From: CAYZPB01 sp964480445
Lineage (GTDB): Bacteria; Bacillota; Bacilli; Tepidibacillales; Tepidibacillaceae
Length of the DNA stretch: 5,200 nt
NCBI GenBank assembly: GCA_964480445.1
Contig: CAYZPB010000064.1
Location: 1 to 5,200, forward strand
Direction: 5' to 3'
Positions 4,828 through 5,200 of this stretch are shown in pieces. Made by a program: the position numbers and the translations under genes. The number at the start of each line of letters is the position of its first letter. The first letter of the stretch is position 1. The notes beneath the pieces are model-generated. The model saw only the letters and a program-made list of their open reading frames with translations. It was not told the DNA's origin and made no database searches.

Positions 4828-5200
4828 TTGAGATTTATTTCATGGAATATTGATTCCTTAAATGCTGCCTTAACAGGTGATTCAAATAGGGCAGTTCTTT
4901 CGAGGAAAGTGCTTGATACAATCGTCGAGATGGATGCAGACGTTATCGCGCTGCAAGAGACTAAATTACCGGCCCAGGGACCTAATAAAAATCATATGGA
5001 ATTCCTAGAGGACTATTTTAAAGAATATTCATGTGTTTGGAGAAGCTCTCAGGAGCCTGCTAGGAAGGGTTATGCGGGTACTATGTTATTATATAAAAAT
5101 AAGTATTCGCCAGAAGTTTATCATCCTGAAATTCAGGCGCCAGATACTATGGACCTAGAAGGAAGAATTATGACTTTAGATTTTGGTGAATTCTATCTTA
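4828..5200 (+). CDS. xth: Exodeoxyribonuclease III / AP endonuclease, N-terminal part (runs off window)
   Basis: This DNA repair enzyme of the endonuclease/exonuclease/phosphatase fold cuts at abasic sites and degrades one strand of duplex DNA from the 3' end. The 124 residues present show FISWNIDSLNAAL at the start (metal-site N7) and DVIALQETK (catalytic, metal-binding E44). They also show RSSQEPARKGYAGT (72-85) and MDLEGRI (108-114), all typical of the Firmicutes exonuclease III branch. The later catalytic Tyr, Asp and His motifs lie beyond base 5200. The start is TTG 4828: the protein begins exactly where relatives do. AAGGAG/GAAGGG (4812-4822) is a suitable ribosome site, and the in-frame stretch back to the stop TAA 4786-4788 has no ATG. 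The gene lies alone downstream of a terminator. Confidence 0.93.
   Translation, partial: MRFISWNIDSLNAALTGDSNRAVLSRKVLDTIVEMDADVIALQETKLPAQGPNKNHMEFLEDYFKEYSCVWRSSQEPARKGYAGTMLLYKNKYSPEVYHPEIQAPDTMDLEGRIMTLDFGEFYL

Overview
The window looks like chromosome from a low-GC Gram-positive bacterium (Firmicutes, Bacilli or Clostridia). It is AT-rich, with strong AAGGAGG-type ribosome sites, sigma-A style promoters and TTG/ATT starts. It holds a DUF4491 protein, a secreted protein with a copper-amine-oxidase-N-terminal-like domain, and an exonuclease III of the type common in that phylum. The genus cannot be fixed from the sequence.

Layout. Bases 1-134 are the 3' part of tmRNA (ssrA), ending in an encoded CCA and followed by a strong terminator (164-200). 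Convergent with it is a type II toxin-antitoxin operon on the minus strand: a ribbon-helix-helix antitoxin (464-691) and a RelE-family toxin (199-471). The antitoxin appears to start at a rare ATT codon and is easily missed by gene callers. Its promoter (716-744) carries short repeats suited to autorepression. Transcribed away from it is a cytidine/blasticidin-S-deaminase-like gene (900-1337) with an extended -10 promoter and an imperfect palindrome in its leader. Facing that gene is a two-gene minus-strand unit: a small DUF4491 membrane protein (1910-2203), then a GNAT acetyltransferase (1349-1905) broken by a single-base frameshift in its acetyl-CoA-binding motif.

The right half is dominated by a 697-residue secreted protein (2576-4669). 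It has a signal peptide, a beta-sandwich-like N-terminal region, four InlB-type B-repeats and a C-terminal Cu_amine_oxidN1-like domain. It has a near-consensus promoter overlapped by an inverted repeat, a leader of about 110 bases, and its own terminator (4696-4730). The window ends inside an exonuclease III/AP endonuclease gene that starts at TTG 4828.

How the genes fit together. The left part resembles a small accessory region beside ssrA: toxin-antitoxin, drug-deaminase-like enzyme, decayed acetyltransferase. Genomic islands often sit at the 3' end of ssrA, but no duplicated ssrA end lies in this window. tmRNA rescues ribosomes stalled on mRNAs cut by RelE-type toxins, so the ssrA/relE adjacency is functionally suggestive, although unproven. 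I see no clearly new multi-gene system. The best candidates for follow-up are the ATT-started antitoxin and its operator, and the multidomain surface protein with its repressible-looking promoter.
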